From Nigrospora sphaerica (taxonomy: Eukaryota > Ascomycota > Sordariomycetes > Amphisphaeriales > Apiosporaceae), in NCBI GenBank assembly GCA_018287875.1, contig JAGVVL010000013.1:930001-994000 (forward strand): DNA of 64,000 nucleotides, in the 5' to 3' direction. Positions 54,038-64,000 of the stretch are shown here, piece by piece. A program made the position numbers and the translations under genes. The notes under the pieces are model-generated. The model ran no database searches, had not been told where the DNA came from, and was given only the letters and a program-made list of their open reading frames with translations. Position 1 is the stretch's first letter. Every line of letters starts with the position of its first letter.

Positions 54038-56545
54038 ATCTTTGGACCGGGTAAGTAACGAGTATTCTCGCCGCGCTCTACGGTCAGGAACCGAGACGGA
54101 TTGTAATGAAGAAAGCGCACATACATCAAAGAGGTCGCTTCTGGGGACAGTCACGAGGTGCAAATACCGCCGGTGGAAATAATTGGCTCAATGTTCCTCA
54201 GCGCATCGGGAAATTTGATCCCGGAGGGCTGGATGTGAGATGGCAGATGCGCTGCTTGGAGATATAACTACCAGCAAAAGCTTTGGGGATCACAAAATTG
54301 GACGAGTTCAATATACGCATGCACCTTTTTACATGTGTTGCACGAGTCTCTGTCGCATCCTGACGTAGTCAAATGGCAACGCCCATACAGTTCATCACAC
54401 CGTAAGTCCCATCAAATTCATTTTGACCCGACAATCCAGCAGTCACGGACACAGCACCCAGACAGCGAGCGGGTGGACATGAGGCAGTATGGCGAAAGTT
54501 CCGCTGGCTTGGTCGTGGCGGCTGAGAAGCTTGCCGCCATCACAAATCTGTCTTTGAGCGACGTCGGTAAGCATTACATCATATTGCTTGTGCTCCACGA
54601 CCTGGTGCATTCGGCGGTCAAGCGTCTTACAAGACAATTTGGTGGGCGAATATGACGACAAGGCAATGGCTGCGCCCACAAAGGATCGTATGCCGGCATT
54701 GAAAGAATACAAAGCGGCCAGCTAGATGGAAGGCGCCAATTGCGAACACTGCGGGCGGGAGCAGGGTCCTTTCTGCGTATATTTTTAGGCTGGAAGACTG
54801 CCTCAATAGCGGCCCGAGGGGTCTGGACTTCGTCGTGGAACTCTATGTCGGCAACATCCGTAACAGTAGGCTTAGTTGTCACTGGTGGCACACCACGCTC
54901 CAGTTATTATTAGAAGGGCTGGCTTAGGAGCTGAAAGCTTGCCCACAATTTAATCAATTTCAATGACCAGAGTATGACGCCCGAAAGTAGTGGCGGGGAC
55001 CTTTCGCGTTGTAATAACACCGCACTGCTTGCTATCTCACATGTAATTTCGGGATACGACTTAGATATAGCCTTGCATTATGACATTTTACTAACATTGC
55101 GGTTTTCGAACCTCTATATTTCGCCTGCCGTGTCGTTCATCGCCCTCCGTTGCATAGACTAGTGCGAAGGGCTGTGGACAACCATGGCGGGAGATGCCAA
55201 TATTAACGGGTTGTTTGACCAAGGCCGGCCTATGGAGGCAGAACTTGGAGAAGACTCGGGACTTTAGTGACTCTGGTACCACGCGCCTGATGTACGTAGG
55301 TACATGAAGTATAACTACTAGGAGCGTAGCCTAAGAGTAAGCGCTGCGTAGTTTTCGTCACCCTCTTAGGATAACCCGTTTTCGTGGGGCGGACCGCTGC
55401 TAGCTAAAGTGAAAGCCTTCCTCATTCCAACGAAGGGCTCGTCTCTAGCTTCGTGGGTTACTTTGCGGGGCCACATGTGATAGGGAGGGTCAGCTGTCCC
55501 GACGCGGGTTGTGATTCCGTTGCCTGTGAACCGTCGGGCGACGATGGAAGACGCGAACAGACACGCTACTTGTATAGGAGCCTGGGAACGGTAGCTGGAC
55601 TAGGTTGGTTCGTGCGGTTCCCATCAGCCGGCAGTGCCTCATTGGCTCGGTTGGGCCGGGAGATGGGACCTTCAGGCCAACCACCGTTGTGCGAGCAATA
55701 TAGTTGGGCTCTCTGTTCATAGGCGTTGAATATCAACGTCGGCATTGGATCGTGGTAAAGAGGCCGCAAAAGTGTGTCTCGCGGCCCAGCTTGTCTTGGA
55801 GGCGCCCGGGCCGTGCATCCCGGGTTCGTGTTGGGCTCGACGCCAGCTCGGGATTGCTACGGATGCTTGCGAAGGCCCCAGAACGCCTGAATCCGATCGC
55901 CTCCGACAAGGTGTGCAATGACTTGAGCTTGGGTACACTGACCCTGTCACTAAACCAGTGTTCTTAGGTGGGCGACCGAGATGGGACATGTGGAGGTGTG
56001 CGACCAGAGGGGAATACATTCTCTGCTTAGAGGTTGTCGCTAGTGCTGAGATAAACTTCTAATGTACCTCTTCTTGGACCTTGCCGCAGGTCATTCGCGC
56101 TGTCGTGGGTTATCCGACTTAGTCCCTAGTCCGGCCGCGAGTCGGCAACAGCCATCGTATGGTACGTAGCTAATGATGCTGCACATCAATTCCCCTTGAA
56201 GCCAGGTTACCTAATCCCCCAGGCGTAGCAGGATTAACTGAGCATCGAGCGTTGGCATCCATTGCCGTTGGGTGCCGTGAATCAATCACATAATAGCTAC
56301 GTATAATTACCGCGAGACGCTGCACGTCAATAGCCGCCAGGCACTACGCATCCATCGTATTGTAACCATATATCAAGCGTAACATGGCATAAGTGTATGG
56401 TACATGGCGGAATGGGTGCATATGTTTATCCCAGCTGCATAACAGAATAGTGACGTGCACTTATCCGGCTACGCGCCGTACAAATATCTCCCGAGTATCC
56501 CGTCTCTTTTCCATGGCCGTTTAAGCACCATCGAGCACTTATAAA
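54038..56545. other. long intergenic stretch with one possible gene scrap
   Basis: No full gene. At about 54737-54790 the plus strand reads NCEHCGREQGPFCVYF before a stop, which resembles the C-x-x-C...GPF...C motif of the fungal DUF3716 family and may be a remnant. The rest (54.9-56.4 kb) shows no coding pattern, repeats or RNA genes that I can recognise. Confidence 0.4.
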
Positions 56546-57562
56546 TTGCCGCCCGACTACACAAACAGCGTGGGCCAGGTGTACGCAGATTTCACACGGT
56601 GGTGGATCGAGATTTACGGCTCGCTCACCATCCTCTCGGCGGTCCACGCTACAGTCGGGAGGATTTGGCGGAAGCTGGACAGTCGGCTCGAGGCCACCAT
56701 GCATCGGGACGCACCGGCATTGACCGCAAACTTTCCAGGTCCCCAGACGGACTGCCCGTCGTGGACAATGATGCACTCGGGCCAGCCGCGCTGGGCCCTG
56801 CGCACTCTCGGGCTGCAACCACGCCACCATGCGACCGGTCACGCCAAGGCAACAGTCCCACGCTTCGGCCCTCGTTCGGACTGCTGCCGCTTGGTCCTCG
56901 AGGGCGAGTGCCTCGGCGGCATCACGGACGTAGGCCCGTTCCCGTTCCTATGCCAGCACGATACGGCCCGAGACAACGACGTATCGGGCGCGGGCATAAA
57001 CACGGCGTTCCACCACCTCTTCTCCTCGTCCGAGGCCCTCGGAGCTTGGACCGCCGAACGGGGGGGCGAGAACCGGACGTGGTTCAGGCCAATCGATTTG
57101 AGGGACCACCACCCCTCGCACTGCATGTCACAGATCCTCCGCGCGCACAACGGCGGAGGCACCCTCCAGGGGAGGCAGACCCGTTACCCGTGCCTCTCGG
57201 GCTGTTACTTGCAACTGCACAGCACGGCAGCCCAGGCCGCGCCCGCGTCCGTGGAGCACAATTGTGCAGAGGGGGCACTGGCTGGGCCCGGGGTGATGGG
57301 ACTCCGTCCACACGGCGCTCGAGCCAGCGACTGGGTGGTTCTTCTACATGGCGGCGCGGTCCCATACATCCTGCGGCAATCTCCCGTCCGCGACTGTGTC
57401 GCAAGCCAATCGGAAGAGAATGCTGGAGGTGATAGTAGCCCTCCCGCGACCACGTTCACATTTATTGGTGAATGCTACGTGGAGGGCCACATGGATGGAC
57501 GAGCGTTTGAGAAACGACGGGAGACCGGACTTGCGGTGGTGGAACGGTTCACCCTGATTTGA
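56546..57562 (+). pseudogene. HET-type gene lacking its HET core (5'-truncated)
   Basis: The frame begins without an ATG at PPDYTNSVGQVYADFTRWWI and LTILSAVHATVGR, the segment that in HET proteins lies just after the HET domain. It ends with DWVVLLHGGAVPYILR and FTFIGECYVEGHMDGRAF, the conserved HET C-terminal part. The N-terminal third with the HET motifs is absent upstream. Around 56640-56900 the reading alternates between frames (TDCPSW here, DGLP in the next), suggesting indels. It is GC-rich without RIP stops, so truncation rather than RIP inactivated it. An alternative is a spliced gene with an unseen upstream exon, but no HET core was found in the preceding 2 kb. Confidence 0.65.
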
Positions 57563-57794
57563 GAAATTCAATCGCCTGGTTAAAGAATTAGCGGGCGGGA
57601 GCGTTCGCTACAAAGCCAATTAGCAAAAGCGGTAGGCCATCGTCTCTTGGAATTTCTCTATGGTCAGATCTTTATCAAGGTTAGATCCAGGCGCAAGGGA
57701 GATAAGTTGAAAACGGGGGTGTACCGATACTGTCAGAGAAGGTAGCGAGTATATAGCAAAAAACACCGAGACGGCACGTGGTTTGGGCATACAT

Positions 57795-59575
57795 TTACGA
57801 GGCCCTGTCATACCCCATATGTCTCTCCTCGTGCTCGACATCGGTTGTGTCCTTCTCGGCAGAAAATAACATCGGCCCATTGGGGTGATCACCGCCCGTG
57901 ATACGGTGCCCGTGGCGCCCGATCTTCCACCATGGCAAGGCGAACAGCTCGTCCATGGACTCAAGCGAGCGGCCCGCCATCTCGGGGACAAAGAACCAGA
58001 CCCAAGCCAACCCCAAGAAACAGACAGCGGCACAAAACAGGAAGAAGCCAAAGGGGGTCATGGCCAGCAGCATAAGGGGCACAGCCTTGGTGTTGCCAAA
58101 CTGATTGATGAAGTGGATGCACATGACGAGCGAGGATCCCAGGGCGCGCAGCCGCAGGGGCCAGATGTCAGCGTTGACGAGGTACTGAAACGAGTTCCAG
58201 CCCATAGCCCAGCCGACGCCCGAGATGTAAAGGGCGGCGACGGCGCCCGAGGCGGCGCGGCGCTGGGCGGCGCTCAGGTCGCCCGAGTGCAGGCGGCCAG
58301 TGCCGACGACACCGAGGAAGATGGCCACGTAGAGGATGGAAGCGGTCTGGAGGGCGATGCCGGCGTAGAGTGACTTGCGGCGGCCCAGGAAGTCGACAAT
58401 GAAGAAGGCGCACAAGTACGCGGCGCTGACCTTGACGACGCCCAGGATGCAGGTAGCAAACAGCTTCTCCGACTGGCCCGTGTAGCCCAGAACGCCAAAG
58501 AACTCGACGGCGTAGATGGTGATGGCGCTAGCACCTGACCACTGGCCCAACAGCTGAGACATGAGGCCAAGCATGAAGCGGTACCGGTTGGCTGGGATCA
58601 GGACGAGCTCGCGCAACTTGCCCATCCAAGATACCCCGTGAGTGGCTTCTCTCTCGCGCTCGAGCTGGTCCCGGATGCCTGCCAGCTCTTCCTGCACGAA
58701 TGGGTGCTCAATGGGTAGCTGCCTAAGCGTCGTAATGACCTTGATCGCCTTGTCGTGCTCTCCCCTCATCACCAGATAGCGCGGACTTTCGTTGAGGGTA
58801 AAGGACATGAGGAGAAATATACTGCGTGGGGGATTGTCAGTATGGGATGGACAGTGGAGAATCAAATGTTTCGTCGCTCTCACCCTGCAAAGCCGATATG
58901 GGCAGTTTGGGGCGCTACCCATTGCATACGGGATGAGTTGGGAATGTGCAGCGACGCGCCCCAGTTGGAGAAGTAGGCGATCATGACGCCCAGGTAGACG
59001 GAGCCGGCAAAGATGTTGGTCAGCATGCCACGCACCGCCCGGGGCGCCGTCTCGCCGATGTAGGTGGGACCGACGACGACCGTCATGCCGATGCCGAGGC
59101 CGGCGATGAAACGGCCGGCGATGACCTGTGCGACACTGCCGTAGCTGGTGATGACGATGACGAAGCCGGCCAACCACAGGACGCAGAGGCACTGGAGGGA
59201 GCGGATGCGGCCAATGCGGTCGCAAAGGAGGAAGGCGAGGAGCGCGCCCACGATGGAGCCCAGCTGGACCATGCTGGTGATGTTGGACTGGCGGTTCTCC
59301 TGCTCCTGCTTCGTGCCGGCATTCATCGCGAATTCGGTCGAGAAGCTTTGAAGAGAGACCATTCCTCCGACGAGACCTTCATCGAGTCCGCGACTAGCAC
59401 CAAGGATACCTGCAGAATTGGCGTGAGCGGAATTCCGGGTTGCCACGGCTGGGATATCGCCAAAAAATCAAATAAAAGGCCTACCAAAGACGAAGGTGCT
59501 CCAGTACAACCGCCAATTGAGCACCTCTTTGGGCGTCTCGTCGAGGGCCGCGGTCCGGAAATACGAGAATTTCAT
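57795..59575 (-). CDS. MFS sugar transporter
   Basis: Exons 59575-59485, 59409-58884 and 58821-57795 give about 547 residues; the introns of 75 and 62 bp (GTAGGC...CTGCAG, GTGAGA...ACGCAG) keep the frame. The start MKFSYFRTAALDETPKEVLN is followed by FGILGASRGLDEGLVGG (first helix). The sugar-porter marks come in order: LCDRIGRIRSLQ, GRFIAGLGIGMTVVVGPTYI, GETAPRAVRG, NESPRYLV at the start of the central loop, DFLGRRKSL and PEMAGRSLESMDELF at the end. Twelve helices are expected. It imports a hexose or related polyol; the substrate cannot be told. All signature residues are intact. Confidence 0.9.
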
Positions 59576-60321
59576 CTTGGCGACCTTGCCGTACAAGATA
59601 ATTGAATTGCAGCCGTCTCATAAAAGAACGGAGGGTGGTTCGCAGCAGAAACCTAGAGATGTGGCCGAGCAGAGGCGGAATTCCCTTTTATAAAGGCCGC
59701 AACGTTCCCCAGGCTGGCCAAGAACGGCCAAGAAGGCGATCCGGGGATTATGGAGTACGGATAGTGCCTAGGCACCACGGTCTGGGGGAGCGCGAAACTC
59801 GAAGAATCGTCTCCGTCGTGCCTCGGAACTTGACCGAGCTGAGCCCCACACGGCGCGTGCGGGGTCGTGGGAATCATCATGTCCGCGGTTGATTAGTTGA
59901 GTGCGCTGTGGAGAATAGCCCCATTGTGCGATGCAAAACTACGTAGTACAGTCTTTATCCTCAGGGTGTTCTTTCTTCCGCGACCAACGAGCCGATTGCC
60001 CCAGCGCCCTGGGCTAGAGATCAGCGAGAGTTCTAACCAGATGCGTGCAATACCTCGGCTGGGACGGGATCTGGTCAGCCGGTGAAGCAGCATGTCCATG
60101 CTCCTGTCCAACGGGATTCCTTGACGCGCCCAGTGGAGATGCCGGACACAGCGGTAAGTGGGGGCCGTGAGGCAAGTACAAGGCGAGTGTGCAAAGCTTA
60201 GCTGCGTTCCAACCAATGGAAAGCTAGCAGTCCATCAATACTGGGAGGGTCGCTGCATGAGCGGGCAGCGTCATAACAAGGCGTCTTGGCACCAAGTATC
60301 TAAGAGCGGGCGTGTTCTCCG
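59576..60321. other. intergenic, promoter side of the transporter
   Basis: No gene recognised. It runs from the transporter start to the (ATT)n tail of LINE copy C. Confidence 0.55.
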
Positions 60322-62300
60322 ATATTATTATTATTATTATTCTTACACCTAGCGACCTATCAAGGCCATGAGGACCCCCTACGCATCTTAGCCTAGGAAA
60401 ACCGTTCCGGGCTAACGTCCGGCCGGGTGAAAAACCTAGGTTCCGCTGCGTCGCACCGCACTTGTCTACTCTCTAGCCTGCCATACCGAGATCGGGCTCA
60501 GCGCGCCCGCTTCCTAGCTGATAAGCTGATTCGCAAGCTGGAACATGCCTAGCCTTCCCGAGCGGAGTAGCCATCTTGCGATAATCCCAGCTTTTCCTGG
60601 CGTGTCTAGCATCCTGTCTGTGTCGATCGGCTCTCCTAGAGCTTGGACGAGATGCTCTCGTCTTTCTCTCTCCCTTGGGCAGAAAACGAGGATATGTCGG
60701 ACGGTCTCCCTGCCCTGACCGCAGACGCACCATGGGCTGTCGAAGCCTGGAACCTTGCGCTTAAAAGGAAGTCTCGCAGCCCAATCTTGCCAGTCCTCGC
60801 TTGGACGAGGATGGAGCTCTCTGCCTTATGGAGTCCCCTATGGAGCTTAAGGACGTGCTTGTCTGGCGGCGTCTTAGTTGCTGCCGGGGCTCGTGCTATT
60901 CGATTTTGCTGCGTTTGTTGCCATCTCTGAAGCCAGTCTCTCTCCTCAGCCTTGTGTGCTGAGTCTCCAGCTAGCCATTCGTCTAGCCACCTCTTACGAT
61001 TAGGAGCGTCGGGGCCTTTCGGTCTACGCCGGCGAGTCGGTCTTGTTAGGATCCATCTAGCTGCGCTATCACATCTCGCTTGGATGAGTGATGCGATACG
61101 CGGCTGTTGGAGCCTCTCTTCCGATGCCGCCACCCTTCTGTTGAGCCACGTGTCTAAGGGGGACACGTAGGCTTCCGTTTCTAGCACTGCGGCAGCCGTG
61201 GCTTTGAAAGCTCCTGTGACCTTTCGGAGGCACTCTGTTTGGACGTCGTTGAGTGCCTTGGCTCTGTTTTTCGAGATCTGGCGGTGCCACTCTGAAGCTC
61301 CATAACCTATCGCAGACCGTACGACCGCTGTATAGACTTGGCGGGCTCGCTGGAGAGACGCGCCCCATGTCGAGCCGGCTATCCGGTCTAGGGCATAGAC
61401 TTGCGTCGCCATCTTCTTCGATATCGACTGGATATGGACGTCCCAGAGGAGACGTCTATCCACCTGGATGCCAAGGACGCGGCAGGAGTCTTCTGGTTCG
61501 ATTTCGTGACCTTCTAAGGCTATCTTTGTATCCGGACCTTTCCGTCTTCGAGAGAAGTGGACTAGGTGATATTTCTGGACTGCAAAGGTCATGCCGTGGC
61601 TGACTGCCCATTCTTTGCAGACCCTATGAGCAGCTTCTAGCCGCTCGCAGGTCTGCTCTGGGTTTAAGCCGAAGCCCACGAGGTTTGTGTCGTCTGCGAA
61701 GGCTATAGTAGCTATCCCTAGTACAGCGCGGAGGGCCTTGTAGAGACCGGCTGTATAAAGGCAGAAGAGGATAGGCGATAGGGGTGAGCCCTGCGGGACG
61801 CCTGCTGGGACTGGGATCTCGTCCGATTCCTGGCCATCGAAGAACAGCGTAGTGGACCGGTTAGATAAGAAGCTTCGGATCCAGCTAATAGTCCATATAG
61901 GGACCCTCAGCGCTCGCAGGTTAGCGAGGAGCCTTCCATGGTCGACGGAGTCGAAAGCGCCTGAGATATCCAGCGATAGAAGGGTTGCTGCACCTCCATG
62001 TTTCCAGGCTGTGCGGACTAGGTCCGTTAGCAACCGTAAGGCTGTTTCCGTGGAGCGGCCTTTCCGGTTGCCCATCTGTTCGTCCGGGAGCAGCCCGTTT
62101 TCCTCCGCAAAGCTGGCTAGCCGTTGCGCCAGCAGGCTCTCGATCACCTTCCCCATGGTGTTAAGTAGCGCGATAGGTCTCCATCCGCCGGCTTGGTGGT
62201 ACTCGTTTGGCTGCTTTCCTGGTTTCCGGAGGATAACGGTCACTGCTTTGCGGAACGCTGTTGGATAGTATCCTATACGCCAGCATGCTTCCGCTAGGCC
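60322..62300 (-). mobile_element. LINE copy C, 5'-truncated, almost unmutated
   Basis: The 3' tail (ATT)n at 60322-60341 and the terminal CTTACACCTAGCGACC are identical to copies A and B. Reading leftward from about 62300, homology begins abruptly at LAEACWRIGYY inside the RT and runs to the 3' end, as expected from incomplete target-primed reverse transcription. Where copies A and B have stop codons, this copy has Trp or Gln (for example PIWTISWIR, VPQGSPLSP), so it escaped RIP or inserted after it. Confidence 0.88.
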
Positions 62301-62702
62301 TCCTATTCCCCGGGTCAAGTTCTCTGCGCTTTCTATAGAAAGGGGGGGAATAGAAGGTTTGCACCTTAAGCAGCCCGCAAGGGCATATCCCTCTCTACGA
62401 CCACCGACATGCGCATCCGTCCTCTCGAGCCATAGCACGACCTCCTCGACCTGCAGCCTCCCAGGATAGCACCTGCGCCAGCGACACTCCGACAGAGAAG
62501 ATGCCCTTTGGCACAATCGAAGGCAGCCCGTCTCATCCTTGTCTCCAGGTCCCTGGGCTGGCCTAATCCAGCTGTTCATCCCCTTCCACGGCAAGTCCTC
62601 GAACCGGTTCCATCTCTGGTCGACCCTAGTGCGAGTAGGGGACGTAGGGGCTACCCTGTTCTTCTGCCGGTCCCGCGGTCGTCGTGCTATGCTACGGCCC
62701 AC
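60636..62702 (-). CDS. chimeric open frame: non-LINE N-terminus fused to LINE reverse transcriptase
   Basis: The 688-codon frame has about 135 N-terminal residues (62702-62300) with no LINE match in copies A or B, Arg-rich and unrecognised. The LINE RT follows from about 62298: AFRKAVTVILRKPGK, WRPIALLNTMGKVIESLLAQ, SLDISGAFDSVDHG, GVPQGSPLSPILF and the catalytic AFADDTNLVGFG, all intact. Near the C-terminus a one-base deletion in an A-run at 60763-60766 shifts the frame, so the Cys/His motif is replaced by an unrelated tail. It lacks ORF1 and endonuclease, so it cannot move alone. The fused start may not be translated at all. Confidence 0.7.
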   Translation of the reverse strand: MGRSIARRPRDRQKNRVAPTSPTRTRVDQRWNRFEDLPWKGMNSWIRPAQGPGDKDETGCLRLCQRASSLSECRWRRCYPGRLQVEEVVLWLERTDAHVGGRREGYALAGCLRCKPSIPPLSIESAENLTRGIGGLAEACWRIGYYPTAFRKAVTVILRKPGKQPNEYHQAGGWRPIALLNTMGKVIESLLAQRLASFAEENGLLPDEQMGNRKGRSTETALRLLTDLVRTAWKHGGAATLLSLDISGAFDSVDHGRLLANLRALRVPIWTISWIRSFLSNRSTTLFFDGQESDEIPVPAGVPQGSPLSPILFCLYTAGLYKALRAVLGIATIAFADDTNLVGFGLNPEQTCERLEAAHRVCKEWAVSHGMTFAVQKYHLVHFSRRRKGPDTKIALEGHEIEPEDSCRVLGIQVDRRLLWDVHIQSISKKMATQVYALDRIAGSTWGASLQRARQVYTAVVRSAIGYGASEWHRQISKNRAKALNDVQTECLRKVTGAFKATAAAVLETEAYVSPLDTWLNRRVAASEERLQQPRIASLIQARCDSAARWILTRPTRRRRPKGPDAPNRKRWLDEWLAGDSAHKAEERDWLQRWQQTQQNRIARAPAATKTPPDKHVLKLHRGLHKAESSILVQARTGKIGLRDFLLSARFQASTAHGASAVRAGRPSDISSFSAQGREKDESISSKL

Positions 62703-63837
62703 CGGTGTCCTAGGGTGGCGAGCCCTGGACCGGCTTCCCGTTGCTCGCCGCCATCTCTGCCGGCGAGCCGACTATATCTTGCCGTAGGCCTTCGGTAGGG
62801 GGTACCACCACGCCGGCATAGTACCCCGTAAGGCCTCGACTAACCTGCCCTGATCCACTATATGTTCGTCTCCGGAGCGGTGCGCTGTCACCTTAAAGGG
62901 CGACACGGGCGGCCAGCCGTAGCCACTATTACCTTAACGACTCCGTCCCCGTGTTCTTAACAACTTCCATTACTCCGTACGCACGTCCACTTAGGTATTC
63001 GTTCGATGCCCTCGCGGCTGTTCGCTGCAAGCCGTCTCAGAGCTCGGCAGGGCCGAGGGTGTCCTGTCGTCGCTTCGAGAACCGAGTCGACGTCGGATGG
63101 TTTTTCTACCCAAATCCCTCTATAAAGACGAGGGCCTTCGCTGCGCGGTCGATTTGTCGTCGATTCGGCGTCGCGTGGTGTCGATTTTCGAGGCTGCTTG
63201 CTACGTTTGGCGGGGGCGAAAAGTTTTCGGTTGTGCGATGCCCGAAAATCCCGCATCACAGATCGTATCAGCAAAACTCCAGAGCAGCGACATAGCAACG
63301 CAGCAATAGCGCCTCGCTGCACTTTCGTGCAGAATGCGTCTCTACATCGGCTCTTCCTCAGTCAATTGACCCAGGAAGATTTCCAGCCGGCGCCGCGGGG
63401 AGGCTGTAGAGTCCGACTTCGCCAGCCGTGTTCTCCGATAAGCATTTGTTAGTGGCACTCTACTTGAGCGAAAGTGCTATTGAAGCCTGGAAACCTTGGC
63501 AGTGCGCAGTCTAACTAGCGTCAATGGCCGCCCAGATCCACGGATTCTTACAGGGTGTAGGGGTTGTGGGAGCGAAGGAAATTTATCTCCCATCGTTCGC
63601 CTTGGCGCTATCTATGTGCACATCGAATCTGCAGGCGACAAGTGTCAGCGGCAAGTATCGCATTGTCAGATGGCTTAACCTCTCCACTGGCTTGGATCTT
63701 ACGCAAAGCGAGGCTCCTCTCTCGGAACTTGTTCACTTTTCCCCTCTTCCATCAGTTAATCGTTCGTCGTGATAGCTTCAATCTAGCACACACGTAACTA
63801 AAAGAATTTGTCCTTGCATTTTGCTGTCTACATTCAA
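62301..63837. other. unassigned sequence between two LINE copies
   Basis: GC-rich, with short frames on both strands and no family recognised. A minus-strand frame (63322-62957) is Arg-rich and contains SKQPRKSTPRDAESTTNRPR. A CTTTCTATAGAAAG palindrome lies at the copy C boundary (about 62327-62342). It may be the 5' part of another repeat family into which copy C inserted. Confidence 0.4.
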
Positions 63838-64000
63838 AATCGAACAGCACGAGCCCCGGCAGCAACTAAGATGCCGCCAGACAAGCACGTCCTCAAGCTC
63901 CATAAGGGACTCCATAAGGCCGTGAGCTCCATCCTCGTCCAAGCGAGGACTGGCAAGATTAGGCTGCGAGACTTCCTTTTTAAGCGTAGGGTCCCAGGCT
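63838..64000 (+). mobile_element. LINE copy D, start of a 5'-truncated copy running out of the window
   Basis: From AATCGAACAGCAC at 63838 the plus strand follows copy A 9106-9268 closely: KMPPDKHVLKLHKGLHKA, then a SSILVQARTGKIRLRDFL reading without the TAG stops of copy A. Its T5 run at the FLFKR codons is intact, unlike copy C. It begins within ORF2, so it is heavily 5'-truncated. Little RIP damage is visible. Confidence 0.85.

Noticed and set aside
57885..59605. Long plus-strand frames rich in Asp/Ala/Gly opposite the sugar transporter
   Set aside because: Shadow frames of a GC-rich gene; the minus strand carries the MFS signature motifs.
60298..60320. AGCGGGCGTG shared with the flank of copy B at about 14571
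   Set aside because: Only ten bases and in the wrong orientation relative to the LINE tail to be a target duplication.

Overview
The window looks like nuclear DNA of a filamentous ascomycete (Pezizomycotina, probably Sordariomycetes). Genes are cut by short GT-AG introns of 49-131 bp, several with CTGAC/CTAAC branch sites. The families are typically fungal: DUF3176, DUF3632, DUF3638/DUF3645, HET, HGD-type kinases and a C2H2 plus 3CxxC zinc-finger protein. Old LINE copies carry Trp/Gln-to-stop changes of the kind produced by repeat-induced point mutation (RIP). Species cannot be named from sequence alone. Exon structures were worked out by eye from splice consensus, frame and family continuity.

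Layout. 1-4.1 kb: a Ty1/copia retrotransposon cut by the window edge, its polyprotein split over three frames. 4.1-5.1 kb: an unrecognised three-exon gene. 5.8-14.5 kb: two Tad/I-like LINEs in opposite orientation meeting tail to tail, both degraded. 15.1-18.4 kb: a DUF3176 membrane protein, a 148-bp MITE and a GNAT acetyltransferase. 19-25 kb: sparse DNA with a possible dead gene, a secreted M6-like metalloprotease and a dead DUF3176 C-terminus. 25.0-34.6 kb: a giant (about 3150 aa) DUF6606/DUF3638/DUF3645 protein. 36.0-37.6 kb: a repetitive zinc-finger protein.

38.4-57.6 kb is an accessory-looking block: two HGD-type protein kinases sharing an unusual N-terminal region, a small orphan gene, a secreted RNase T1-like protein, a DUF3632 protein, a HET-domain protein, a gene with a HEPN-like RNAVCH motif, an ankyrin scrap and a second HET gene lacking its HET core. 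This mix resembles regions linked to fungal non-self recognition or innate immunity; that is inference from gene content. 57.8-59.6 kb: an MFS sugar transporter. 60.3-64 kb: two further LINE copies, 5'-truncated and almost free of RIP damage, one with an open reverse transcriptase. The LINE family therefore appears in damaged and fresh forms within one window.
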